This document shows positions 43,660-52,105 of a stretch of 64,000 nt of DNA, in pieces. The DNA is taken from positions 620,001-684,000 of the forward strand of contig NZ_JADBEC010000001.1 of assembly GCF_014873945.1 (NCBI RefSeq), given 5' to 3'. The notes beneath the pieces were generated by a model. It did no database searches, was not told the origin of the DNA, and worked only from the letters and a program-made list of their open reading frames with translations. Each line of letters starts with the position of its first letter. Positions within the stretch are counted from its first letter, which is position 1. Both the position numbers and the translations under genes were made by a program. This stretch comes from Rhizobium viscosum. Its GTDB lineage: Bacteria; Pseudomonadota; Alphaproteobacteria; Rhizobiales; Rhizobiaceae.

Positions 43660-43764
43660 CTAAGCATCGGCCCGAAAATCGAGATAGATTTTCGGAAAGC
43701 CCGATGCGTAGATTCAAAGATTTAGAGCGTCCTTTGTGCGTCCGAATGGACGCACGGCGCTCTA
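43660..43764 (+). repeat. Intergenic repeat family B, copy 2
   Basis: 105 bp, near-identical to the reverse complement of 37835-37939. Ends 33 bases before the first DGPF gene, so it could lie in that operon's leader or promoter. Confidence 0.85.
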
Positions 43765-43797
43765 AGGGCTGTGAAAGCACAGCATGGAGGATAAGCA

Positions 43798-44148
43798 ATG
43801 AAGTATCTTTGCCAGGTTTGGTTCGACGGCAGGGTGCTGTCGGCCTTGTCGCAGGAAGAGAAGAACAAGCTCGGCCGGGATTCGCTCGCCTATGACCGCG
43901 ATCTTGCCGACAGCGGTCATATGATCGTTGCCCAGGCGCTGCAGTCGCCGCAATCGGCGGTCACTGTCAGGGTGCGCGGCGGCGAAATGTCGGTCACCGA
44001 TGGCCCCTTCATCGAGACGAAGGAAGCGCTCGGAGGCTTCATTTTGATCGACGCCAAGGACCTCAATGATGCGATCCGGGTTGCAGCCGGCATTCCGCTG
44101 GCGAAGCTCGGCGCGATCGAGGTTCGCCCCATCCACGAATTCGGCTGA
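43798..44148 (+). CDS. DGPF/YCII-domain protein 1
   Basis: 116 aa. YCII-related fold with the signature TDGPFIETKEALGGF at about residues 62-76; N-terminus reads MKYLCQVWFDGRVLSALSQE. DGPF proteins are associated with ECF42 sigma factors, which is the case here. Function not established; the fold is that of small enzymes or ligand-binding dimers. First of four tightly spaced genes. Confidence 0.9.
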   Translation: MKYLCQVWFDGRVLSALSQEEKNKLGRDSLAYDRDLADSGHMIVAQALQSPQSAVTVRVRGGEMSVTDGPFIETKEALGGFILIDAKDLNDAIRVAAGIPLAKLGAIEVRPIHEFG

Positions 44149-44159
44149 GGAGTCATGCC

Positions 44160-44519
44160 ATGAAATTTCTAGGTCAGATCTGGTTCGATACCGAAAAGAG
44201 CAAACGCGTTACTGAGGAAGAATGGGCTGATGTCACGCAGGAATGCATCGTCAGCGACGACCAATGGCGCGAGAGCGGCCATATGCTGAGCGCGCTAGCG
44301 CTCTATGAGCCTGAGCAGGCCGTGACGCTCAGGGTTCGCAACGGCACCGTTGCTGCGACGGACGGTCCCTTCTCCGAAATCAAGGAGCATCTCGGCGGCT
44401 TCGTGGTGATCGAGGCCAGGGATATGGCGGAAGCGCAGTCGATCATCTCCACCTTCCCGATCCTCAAATATGCATCGATCGAAATCAGGCCGGGCTATTC
44501 GATCAAGGATGGAAGATAG
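44160..44519 (+). CDS. DGPF/YCII-domain protein 2
   Basis: 119 aa, paralogue of the previous gene (MKFLGQIWFDTEKSKRVTEE; TDGPFSEIKEHLGGF). Starts 12 bases after gene 1 with GAGGAG-like GAGTC ahead, cotranscribed. Ends ILKYASIEIRPG, as in its neighbours. Confidence 0.9.
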   Translation: MKFLGQIWFDTEKSKRVTEEEWADVTQECIVSDDQWRESGHMLSALALYEPEQAVTLRVRNGTVAATDGPFSEIKEHLGGFVVIEARDMAEAQSIISTFPILKYASIEIRPGYSIKDGR

Positions 44520-44521
44520 CC

Positions 44522-44881
44522 ATGCGCTTCGTCTGCCTCATCTATAATCCCGCCGATACGGACGGCACACTCAGCCAGGCCGAGGGCGACGAGCTCGTGA
44601 GGGCGCATTTCCAGTATGACGAGGAGCTTCAGCGCAAAGGCATCATGATCCATTCCGATGCATTGGAAGGTCCCGAAAGCGCCTCGGTCATGAGAGTGCG
44701 CCATGGCATTTTGTCCTCGACCGACGGCCCTTATGTCGAGACCAAGGAACATCTGGCCGGCATTTACATCATCGAGGCGGCCGATCTCGAAGAGGCGCGC
44801 AAGGTCGTTGCAGGCATTCCAAGCGTCCGGGTCGGGTCGATTGAATTGCGCCCGGTGAGGCTGCTCACCCTGCCGCAGTGA
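44522..44881 (+). CDS. DGPF/YCII-domain protein 3
   Basis: 119 aa, third paralogue. The signature is TDGPYVETKEHLAGI (Phe changed to Tyr). N-terminus MRFVCLIYNPADTDGTLSQA is more diverged than genes 1 and 2. The stop overlaps the ribosome site of the sigma factor. Confidence 0.9.
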   Translation: MRFVCLIYNPADTDGTLSQAEGDELVRAHFQYDEELQRKGIMIHSDALEGPESASVMRVRHGILSSTDGPYVETKEHLAGIYIIEAADLEEARKVVAGIPSVRVGSIELRPVRLLTLPQ

Positions 44882-44890
44882 GGATTGCCC

Positions 44891-46135
44891 TTGAAACAGG
44901 TGATCGGGGAACAGGTAATCGAGGATATCTACCGGCAGCATTCGCGCCGCGTGCTCGCGACGCTGATCCGCCTGCTCGGCGATTTTGACCGGGCGGAAGA
45001 GGCGCTGCACGACGCCTTTGCGGCGGCGGCGCGGACCTGGCCGATCGACGGCATGCCCAACAATCCCGTCGCCTGGCTGGTCTCGACCGGCCGCTTCAAG
45101 GCGATCGACCACCTCAGGCGGCGGGCCCGCTTCAACGCCTCGCTACAGCACATCGAGGACGGGCTCTACCCCGATGGCACGGAAATGGAGATCCGCGACA
45201 TGGAACCGATCGAGGACGACATGCTGCGATTGATCTTCATCTGCTGCCATCCGGCGCTTGCCGCCGATGCACAGGCCGCGATGGCATTGCGCGAGGTCTG
45301 CGGCTTGACGACGGAAGAGATTGCGCATGCCTTCCTGGTGCCGGCGCCGACCGTCGCGCAGCGTATCGTGCGTGCCAAGAACCGGATCAGGACGGAAAAA
45401 ATCCCCTATGAAGTGCCTGTCGGGGCGGAGCTGCCGGAGCGTCTGGATCGGGTGCTGCACGTCATCTACCTCGTCTTCAACGAAGGCTATTCGGCATCGT
45501 CAGGCAACACGATCGTCCGCGCCGACCTGACGGCCGAGGCGATCCGACTAGCGCGGCTGCTGGCGACCCTGCTGCCGCATCCGGATGTCTCCGGCCTGCT
45601 GTCGCTGCTGCTCCTGCAGGAGTCACGCCGTGCTACCCGGCAGGATGGCGACGGCATGCTGGTGCTGCTTGCCGATCAGGATCGTTCGCGTTGGGACCGG
45701 AACAAGATTTCCGAGGGGCTTTCGCTGCTGGCTAGCGCGATGAGCGTACCTGACATTGGCATCTATACGGTGCAGGCGGCTATCGCCGCGGAGCACGCGA
45801 AGACCGGCAGCGTCGAGGAAACGGACTGGCGCCGCATTGCCTTCTATTACGACCTGCTGATTGCCGCCCATCCCTCTGATGTTGCCGAGCTCAACCGCGC
45901 GGTGGCGGTCGCCATGTCCGAGGGACCGGAACAGGGGCTGGCGCTCGTCGACGCCGTCATCGGCAAGGGGCAACTTTCGACCTATCACCTCGCCCATTCG
46001 GCGCGGGCGGATTTCCTGCGTCGGCTCGGACGCAGGGCCGAAGCGATTGAAGCTTACGAGACGGCGCTGACATTCTGCCGGCAGGAACCGGAACAGGTCT
46101 TTCTGCGCAAGCGCATTCTGGAGCTTAAGACCTAA
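44891..46135 (+). CDS. ECF42-type RNA polymerase sigma factor with C-terminal helical extension
   Basis: 414 aa. Sigma region 2 (IYRQHSRRVLATLIRLLGDF, DRAEEALHDAF) and region 4 (LTTEEIAHAFLVPAPTVAQR) fill the first half. A long C-terminal extension rich in TPR-like helices (AELNRAVAVAMSEGPEQGLA, FLRRLGRRAEAIEAYETALT) follows, as in the ECF42 group, which lacks a classical anti-sigma and pairs with DGPF proteins. TTG 44891 is chosen because GAGGA lies six bases ahead; TTG 44885 is too close to it. It probably drives its own operon. Confidence 0.9.
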   Translation: MKQVIGEQVIEDIYRQHSRRVLATLIRLLGDFDRAEEALHDAFAAAARTWPIDGMPNNPVAWLVSTGRFKAIDHLRRRARFNASLQHIEDGLYPDGTEMEIRDMEPIEDDMLRLIFICCHPALAADAQAAMALREVCGLTTEEIAHAFLVPAPTVAQRIVRAKNRIRTEKIPYEVPVGAELPERLDRVLHVIYLVFNEGYSASSGNTIVRADLTAEAIRLARLLATLLPHPDVSGLLSLLLLQESRRATRQDGDGMLVLLADQDRSRWDRNKISEGLSLLASAMSVPDIGIYTVQAAIAAEHAKTGSVEETDWRRIAFYYDLLIAAHPSDVAELNRAVAVAMSEGPEQGLALVDAVIGKGQLSTYHLAHSARADFLRRLGRRAEAIEAYETALTFCRQEPEQVFLRKRILELKT

Positions 46136-46139
46136 CGGC

Positions 46140-47108
46140 TTACGATCTAACCTGACCACGACGGCCGAGCGGAAGCGAGATGGCAGTCCCGGTCAAGGCC
46201 GAGACGATGATGAGCAGGTGGGCGTTGACGCTTGCCTGGGCCAGCGCATCCAGTGCTGCGCGTTCGCTCGATGCGCCGAAGGCGACCGCACCGGCAGTAA
46301 TCCCGGCGGGATAGGTGCCGACGCCACCGGGCGCGTGGACCGGAAGGACGGAGGAAAGCTCACCGCCCAGCGCACCGCCGAAGCTTGCGGCCATCGGCAT
46401 CACGCCCATGAGGCCAAGCGCCCAGGCGAGCACCAGCACCTTCACCAGCCAGTTGACGATCGTCATAGCCCAGGCGCGGCCAAAGGCGACGGCATCGAAA
46501 GGCAGTCCATTCTCGATTTCATGAAGTAGCGCCTGCGCCTTGCGCGGCAGAAGTTTTGCACCGAGACGCAGCAGCGGCTTGCGGGCTGCAAAGGCAAAGA
46601 CGGGCAGGAACAGGAAGATGACCCAGACAAGCCACGCAAGGGCTGCATTCGGAGCGGCCACGGCAAAGCCGAGGCCGGCTGCGGCCAGCAGTGCATGCAG
46701 GTCCAACAGCCGCATGACCAGCAGGGCGGAGGTGCCGCGTGTCAGGGGAATGCCGAATTCCGTGCGCATCAGCACCGGAAAGCTGGTTTCACCGGCGCGG
46801 AAAGGCAGCATGATGTTCAGAAGGTTATGGATCTGGGTGACGCGGAAGAGCGTCGCGAAACGGCCTGCCGTCTCCCGTGGAAAATAATCGTAGATGCGCC
46901 ATGTACGCAGGAAATAGGTGCTGGTCAGGAGTATCAGTGCGCCGATGACCGGGCGTGGACCGACGGCGGCCCACTGTTCCAGTATGACCGACCAGCCCCA
47001 GAACCATTCGATGAAAAGTGCATAGGCTGCGACGATTGCGACCGTCAGCAGGCTCATGCGATTGCGCAGAAACCAGGATTGCCCGCTTTCAACACTCGGG
47101 GTCTTCAT
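46140..47108 (-). CDS. LPG-synthase-like membrane protein (UPF0104/DUF2029-like, flippase type)
   Basis: 322 aa, about 8 membrane helices (LLTVAIVAAYALFIEWFWGW, AVGPRPVIGALILLTSTYFL and others) and the family's Arg/Pro motifs (MLPFRAGETSFPVLMR; VHAPGGVGTYPAGITAGAV). The family (PF03706) covers the membrane part of MprF and proteins near glycosyltransferases. Here it lies convergent with the sigma factor and divergent from a GT2 gene, so a role in glycolipid handling is likely. Confidence 0.82.
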   Translation of the reverse strand: MKTPSVESGQSWFLRNRMSLLTVAIVAAYALFIEWFWGWSVILEQWAAVGPRPVIGALILLTSTYFLRTWRIYDYFPRETAGRFATLFRVTQIHNLLNIMLPFRAGETSFPVLMRTEFGIPLTRGTSALLVMRLLDLHALLAAAGLGFAVAAPNAALAWLVWVIFLFLPVFAFAARKPLLRLGAKLLPRKAQALLHEIENGLPFDAVAFGRAWAMTIVNWLVKVLVLAWALGLMGVMPMAASFGGALGGELSSVLPVHAPGGVGTYPAGITAGAVAFGASSERAALDALAQASVNAHLLIIVSALTGTAISLPLGRRGQVRS

Positions 47109-47188
47109 GTATCAGGCTTCCTAAGTTTGGCTGCGGCGGCTGGTTTTCATCGGTCTTCCATTGCCGCGCCTTTTAGGAGAAATGAAAG

Positions 47189-48199
47189 TTGCAGACAACG
47201 GTAGAGTCCATTCGCGGTGCGAATGATCAGGTGCAACCGCTCGAGCTGTCGCTGGTCGTTCCTGTTTTCAACGAGGAAGAAAGCATCGGTCCGCTCGTCG
47301 AGCGCATCGTCGCGGCGATGGCCGACTATCCGCATCGCTGGGAACTGATCCTCGTCGACGACGGCAGCACGGACGCGACGCTCGTCAATGCCCGCAAGTT
47401 CGTCAGCCGCGAAGGGCTGACGCTGCGCATCGTCGAGCTGCAACGCAATTTCGGCCAGACCGCCGCCATGCAGGCCGGCATCGATACGGCGCAAGGCCGG
47501 CTGATCGCCACCATGGACGGCGACCTGCAGAACGATCCGAAGGATATCCCTTCGATGGTCTCGGAGCTGGAACGGCGCGAACTCGATCTGCTCGTCGGCT
47601 GGCGCAAGAACCGCCAGGACGGGCTGCTGCTGCGCAAAATCCCCTCCTGGTGCGCGAATTACCTCATCGGCCGCATCACCGGCGTCAAGCTGCACGACTA
47701 TGGCTGCAGCCTGAAGATCTACCGTGCCTCGATCATCAAGCAGGTGAAGCTGATGGGCGAGATGCACCGCTTCATCCCGGCCTGGGTTGCCGGAGTGGTG
47801 CCGAGCTCCCGGATCGGCGAAATGGCTGTTACCCATCACGCACGCCAGCACGGCACATCGAAATATGGCATCTCGCGCACCTTCCGCGTGATCCTCGACC
47901 TGCTGTCTGTAATGTTCTTCATGCGCTACAAGGCGCGTCCGGGTCATTTCTTCGGCTCGCTCGGCCTCGGCCTCGGCGGCCTTGCAGCGCTGATCCTCAT
48001 CTATCTCGGCTTCGACAAGTTCATCATGGGCAACGATATCGGCACGCGACCGATGCTGATGGTCGGTGTCGTGCTGCTGCTGTCTTCTGTGCAGATGATC
48101 ACGACCGGCATCCTGGCGGAGATGATCGCTCGAACCTACTATCGCGACGACGCTTCGCCGAATTATATCGTGCGGCAGATCTTCTCCCGAGAAAGCTGA
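47189..48199 (+). CDS. GT2-family polyprenyl-phosphate glycosyltransferase (DPM1/ArnC-like)
   Basis: 336 aa. Catalytic domain: LSLVVPVFNEEESIGPLVER, DDGSTDATL, ATMDGDLQNDPKDIPSM (the DxD metal site), followed by two C-terminal membrane helices (FFGSLGLGLGGLAALILIYL, MLMVGVVLLLSSVQMITTGI). Attaches a sugar to a lipid phosphate in the inner membrane. TTG 47189 has AGGAG nine bases upstream; the ATG at 47182 is out of frame and stops quickly. Overlaps the next gene's leader. Confidence 0.9.
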   Translation: MQTTVESIRGANDQVQPLELSLVVPVFNEEESIGPLVERIVAAMADYPHRWELILVDDGSTDATLVNARKFVSREGLTLRIVELQRNFGQTAAMQAGIDTAQGRLIATMDGDLQNDPKDIPSMVSELERRELDLLVGWRKNRQDGLLLRKIPSWCANYLIGRITGVKLHDYGCSLKIYRASIIKQVKLMGEMHRFIPAWVAGVVPSSRIGEMAVTHHARQHGTSKYGISRTFRVILDLLSVMFFMRYKARPGHFFGSLGLGLGGLAALILIYLGFDKFIMGNDIGTRPMLMVGVVLLLSSVQMITTGILAEMIARTYYRDDASPNYIVRQIFSRES

Positions 48200-48200
48200 C

Positions 48201-49691
48201 GTGAAGAGCCTTTTCAGCCGCCGGCCACACCTGATCCTGGTGGTGCTCGGAACCTATTTTCTGCTCCACCTGATCGTGCGGCTCAGTATTCCCAATGCGC
48301 TGGAGCTGGACGAGGCGGAGCAGATGCTGCTCTCGCAGTGGTTCGCCTTCGGCTATAATTCGCAGCCGCCCTTCTACAACTGGCTGCAATACGGCGTGAC
48401 ATCGCTCATAGGCGTGTCGATGTTTTCGCTGTCACTCCTCAAATGCAGCATGCTGTTCCTATCCTACGTCTTCTATTGGCTGACGGCACGGCTGATCCTG
48501 AAGAACAGCGGATTGGTGGTGGTGGCGACGCTCGGCCTGCTCACCGTGCCGCAGATCGTCTTCGAGGCGCAGCGGGATCTGACGCATTCGGTCGCGACGA
48601 TCTTTTCCGGCTCGCTGTTCCTCTACGGCTTTTTCCGCACGCTGAGGACGCCTTCGGCAATCTCCTACGCCATCGTCGGCATTGCGACCGGCATTGGCGT
48701 GATATCGAAATATAATTTCGCGCTTCTCCCTGCCGCCGCTCTGGTCGCCGCCCTCATCGACACCGATTTCCGCAAGCGGATTTTCGACTGGCGGCTTGCG
48801 CTGACGATCGTCCTGTCGATCGCTATCGTGTTGCCGCACGCGCTGTGGTTCCTGCAGCATTTCGACCTTGCGGTTGATCGCACGCTGCACAAGATGACCG
48901 GTGCGGGCGAAGGCTTTCTGGCGCAGGTAGCGACCGGCTTTTTCCGCTTCATCTCGGCGATGGTCGGCATAGCCGGCGTCTCGATCGTCATTTTTCTGGT
49001 GCTCTTCGCCAAATCGCTGCGGGCAATGCGGCGCGCTTCCAGCCGCTGGACACGAATTGCCGGACGCATCCTGCTGATAGAGATCGGCGCCATTGCGCTG
49101 ATGATCCTGCTTGCCGGCGTCGACAACGTCGCCGATCGATGGCTGACGCCACTCTTTCTCATCCTGCCGCTCTATATCTGCATGAAGGCCGACAGTGCCG
49201 AGGTCGATGCAGGAGCGCCCTTGCGGAAATCGCTCGCTGTCAGTGGTGTCATCATGGGTGTGGTGCTGGCCGTGCTTGCCATGCGCGCCTATTGGGGGCC
49301 GCTCATCGGCGATTATCAGCGCCTGAACATTCCCTATGACAGTTTTGCCGAGACCATCCGCAGGGATATAGGCGGCGAGCCCGGGCTGATCGTCGGCTAT
49401 GATCCGCATCTCGACGGCAATATGCGCCTGCAAATGCCTGACGTCCCGGTACAGTCCTATTTCTACCCGGACTTCAAGCCGAAGTTCCAGCTGGATGCGA
49501 AACATCCCGTCGTTTTCGTCTGGCGCGATGATAAGGGCGGGGCGCCGCCGGCCTGGCCGGATTACTATTTCAAGGATGTCATTGCGCAAAACGGCTTGAA
49601 GCAGCCGGAGACGCATATCGTTGCCCTGCCTTATATCTATGGCCAGCCGGGTGACACCTATCAATTCGCTTATGCTGTCGCCTACCCCTGA
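48201..49691 (+). CDS. GT39/GT83-family membrane glycosyltransferase (ArnT/RgtA-like)
   Basis: 496 aa with about 10-12 membrane helices. The catalytic acidic motif ELDEAEQ and the QPPFYNWLQYG motif mark it as an ArnT-type lipid-linked sugar transferase, acting at the periplasmic face. Starts with GTG one base after the GT2 stop. In rhizobia such enzymes (Rgt proteins) move galacturonic acid from a lipid phosphate to lipid A or LPS core; that donor is a guess here. Confidence 0.85.
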   Translation: MKSLFSRRPHLILVVLGTYFLLHLIVRLSIPNALELDEAEQMLLSQWFAFGYNSQPPFYNWLQYGVTSLIGVSMFSLSLLKCSMLFLSYVFYWLTARLILKNSGLVVVATLGLLTVPQIVFEAQRDLTHSVATIFSGSLFLYGFFRTLRTPSAISYAIVGIATGIGVISKYNFALLPAAALVAALIDTDFRKRIFDWRLALTIVLSIAIVLPHALWFLQHFDLAVDRTLHKMTGAGEGFLAQVATGFFRFISAMVGIAGVSIVIFLVLFAKSLRAMRRASSRWTRIAGRILLIEIGAIALMILLAGVDNVADRWLTPLFLILPLYICMKADSAEVDAGAPLRKSLAVSGVIMGVVLAVLAMRAYWGPLIGDYQRLNIPYDSFAETIRRDIGGEPGLIVGYDPHLDGNMRLQMPDVPVQSYFYPDFKPKFQLDAKHPVVFVWRDDKGGAPPAWPDYYFKDVIAQNGLKQPETHIVALPYIYGQPGDTYQFAYAVAYP

Positions 49692-50008
49692 GAGCCGGAT
49701 TGTTGCGGCCCGCCAGATAGGCACTATGACACTCTTTGTGCCTCGCCGAAGAAATTAGCAGGCTCCGCATATTGGCGTAGCCTCGAGACACAGAATTGTA
49801 CTTTTTACACCCACAACATCTGGTTGACTTCGCTCAACCAATATATTAGCAATGTGTAAATTATGTATTTTAAGTGACAATGTCTTGAGGCTCTGTACTC
49901 AAGAGGTTCAGGCAGCGCTTTCGTTGTAAAACGCGCAGTAAATACCAGTCCAATCCTAGCAAAATTCAGAGGAGTTGCTTGCTCAATGGCAAGCGCGGGA
50001 GGCACCTT
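49692..50008. other. AT-rich intergenic region
   Basis: About 317 bp without a gene; the stretch 49840-49900 is strikingly AT-rich for this genome. One hairpin, GGTTGA-CTTCGC-TCAACC, lies at 49822-49839. Together with the unusual gene that follows this suggests acquired DNA. Confidence 0.45.
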
Positions 50009-50614
50009 ATGGAACAAGTTATGGAAGTTGTATCAGGTACAGCAATCTACTTCGGCAAGAAGCCCAGCACGTTGGTGATTCATGTCGTGGGCATGGTTCC
50101 ATCGAGCGGATGGACGGACGCACAATTATCGCCCTGGTTTTACATCGTCGCGCCGAGCGACGGCGTCCAGGACTTTGACTTTTACGCAACCCCTCCGACG
50201 GGGATCTCCTTGCCGGTCGTACTGCCGATAGTAGCGGAGGCTACCGCGCGGCTGGACGTCGACAATTACTGGGGCGAGGGCAAGCCGCTCAAAGGGGTAC
50301 GCATCCATGCTCGCAAAAACGACATCGAGGTGCCGCTCGAGGAGAAGCAGGAGATGGCTCCCATGGCAGAAGGCCTGCCTCTCCCCTGGCCATTTCCTTG
50401 GCGTGCAGTGACGAAGGCTGGCGGTGGCGATCTCCCGTTTCCACTTCGTTTCGCAGAACTAATACCGACGAACCATGGAGCGCATGATTTGGTAGGCATG
50501 AAGCTGCGCGTATATCATACGGGCGACATGCTTACGCAGGACTATGTGCGCGACAGAGCAAATATCGAGCTTGACCCCACCAGCCAGCGGATTGTTTCTG
50601 TTTGGAGAGGCTAG
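50009..50614 (+). CDS. Orphan protein with I78-inhibitor-like C-terminus
   Basis: 201 aa, no signal peptide or membrane helix. Residues 1-155 match nothing I know (VVSGTAIYFGKKPSTLVIHV, WFYIVAPSDGVQDFDFYATP, a Pro/Met-rich linker). The last 44 residues (AHDLVGMKLRVYHTGDMLTQ, then DYVRDRANIELD and RIVSVWRG) resemble the I78 (PF11720) peptidase-inhibitor pattern of a conserved DY-x-DR-N-E-D core and a terminal ..I..V.CG, but Trp replaces the final Cys. GGGAGG six bases before ATG 50009 fixes the start. GC is lower than its neighbours. Confidence 0.65.
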   Translation: MEQVMEVVSGTAIYFGKKPSTLVIHVVGMVPSSGWTDAQLSPWFYIVAPSDGVQDFDFYATPPTGISLPVVLPIVAEATARLDVDNYWGEGKPLKGVRIHARKNDIEVPLEEKQEMAPMAEGLPLPWPFPWRAVTKAGGGDLPFPLRFAELIPTNHGAHDLVGMKLRVYHTGDMLTQDYVRDRANIELDPTSQRIVSVWRG

Positions 50615-50627
50615 ACCATACCTGGCG

Positions 50628-50654
50628 AAAAACGGCAGCGGATTTCTGCTGCCG
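50628..50654 (-). terminator. Terminator of the class III aminotransferase
   Basis: On the minus strand CGGCAGC and GCTGCCG form a seven-pair stem with an eight-base loop, followed by TTTTTCGC. Lies nine bases after the stop. Confidence 0.8.
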
Positions 50655-50662
50655 CTTCGCGC

Positions 50663-52030
50663 TTAAGCGCGCAATTCCTTCCAGGCGGCATCCAGGGCGA
50701 GTTTGGCGATGCGCGCCATCTCGTCGACTTCCTCGTGACGGATGACGAGCGGCGGTGAGGCCAGCATGCGGTCGCCGGTGGCGCGCAGAACGAGGCCGTT
50801 TGCGAGAGCATGATTGCGCACCAGTGAGCCGATCGGATCGGGCTTTTCGAAGCGGGTGCGGGTCTTCTTGTCGGCGGCGAGCTGCAGGCCACCCATCAGG
50901 CCGATGCTTTCAGCCTCGCCGACGAAATCATGCTCGGCAAGGGCGCCCCATTTCTTGGCGAAATAGAGGCCGATGTCGTCGCGCACGCGCTCGACCAGCT
51001 TCTCCTCCTCGATGATGCGCAGGTTTTCGAGGGCTGCGGCAGCACAGACCGGGTGGCCGGAATAGGTGAAGCCGTGATTGAAATCGCCGACCTCATTAAT
51101 CAGCACGTCGGCAATGCGATCGCTGACGAGCACGCCGCCGATCGGCAGATAGCCCGACGAGAGCCCCTTGGCAATCGGTGCAAAATCCGGCTCGACGCCG
51201 AAATATTGATGGCCGAACCATTCACCGAGGCGACCGAAGCCGCAAATGACCTCGTCGGTGACGAGCAGGATGTTGCGTGCCTTGCAGATGCGGTCGATCT
51301 CCGGCCAGTAGGTCTCCGGCGGGATGATGACGCCGGCTGCCCCCTGGATCGGCTCGGCCACGAAGGCGGCGACGTTCTCCTCACCGAGTTCATCGATCTT
51401 GGCTTCCAGCTCGCGGGCGACCTTCAGCCCGAATTCGGCTGGCGTAAGATCCCCTCCCTCCCCATACCAGTAGGGCTGGCCAATATGGACGATGCCCGGG
51501 ATCGGCAGATCGCCCTGCTCATGCATATATTTCATGCCGCCGAGGCTGGCGCCGGCGACCGTCGAGCCGTGATAGCCATTGCGCCGGGCGATAACCGTCT
51601 TCTTCTGGGGCTTGCCGACGGCTGCCCAATAGACGCGAGCCATGCGGAACCAGGTGTCGTTCGCCTCCGAGCCTGAGCCGGTGAAAAAGATGTGGTTGAA
51701 GCGTGGCCCTGCTTTCGATGTCACCTTTTCGGCAAGCAGCGTGGTCGGCGACGAGGTCGTGCCGAAGAAGGTGTTGTAATAGGGAAGCTCGTTCATCTGC
51801 TTGGCAACGGCATCGGCAATTTCCTTGCGGCCATAGCCGATATTGACGCACCAGAGGCCGGCGAAGCCATCGAGATACTTTTTGCCGTGGCTATCGAAGA
51901 TATGCACGCCCTCGCCGCGCTGGATGATGCGCGTGCCGTCGGCATTCAGTTTCTTCATGTCGGAAAAGGGATGCAGGTGATGGGCGGCATCGATCGCGGC
52001 GAGGTTCGACAGCGGATAAGTATCGGACAT
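50663..52030 (-). CDS. Class III (omega) aminotransferase, probable polyamine/amine transaminase
   Basis: 455 aa. PLP site: KGLSSGYLPIGGVLVS (Lys), TGSGSEANDTW, DEVICGFGR. Motifs match putrescine/beta-alanine-pyruvate type aminotransferases (SpuC/YgjG-like). ATG 52030 has AAGG about nine bases upstream. The same frame stays open to 52864 over the whole divergent gene, but that extension has no family features. Divergent from the glutamine-synthetase-like gene with 75 bases between, a layout typical of polyamine catabolism clusters. Confidence 0.92.
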   Translation of the reverse strand: MSDTYPLSNLAAIDAAHHLHPFSDMKKLNADGTRIIQRGEGVHIFDSHGKKYLDGFAGLWCVNIGYGRKEIADAVAKQMNELPYYNTFFGTTSSPTTLLAEKVTSKAGPRFNHIFFTGSGSEANDTWFRMARVYWAAVGKPQKKTVIARRNGYHGSTVAGASLGGMKYMHEQGDLPIPGIVHIGQPYWYGEGGDLTPAEFGLKVARELEAKIDELGEENVAAFVAEPIQGAAGVIIPPETYWPEIDRICKARNILLVTDEVICGFGRLGEWFGHQYFGVEPDFAPIAKGLSSGYLPIGGVLVSDRIADVLINEVGDFNHGFTYSGHPVCAAAALENLRIIEEEKLVERVRDDIGLYFAKKWGALAEHDFVGEAESIGLMGGLQLAADKKTRTRFEKPDPIGSLVRNHALANGLVLRATGDRMLASPPLVIRHEEVDEMARIAKLALDAAWKELRA

Positions 52031-52105
52031 GATTGGACCTTCGGATTGAAAGGCTTTCGGTGATGGTTTACGACCTTGGCCTTCTGCGAGAGGATTTTCA
52101 AGGTC

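Noticed and set aside
48459..49724. 421-codon minus-strand frame opposite the GT39/83 gene
   Set aside because: The opposite strand carries a membrane glycosyltransferase with catalytic motifs; this frame has none.
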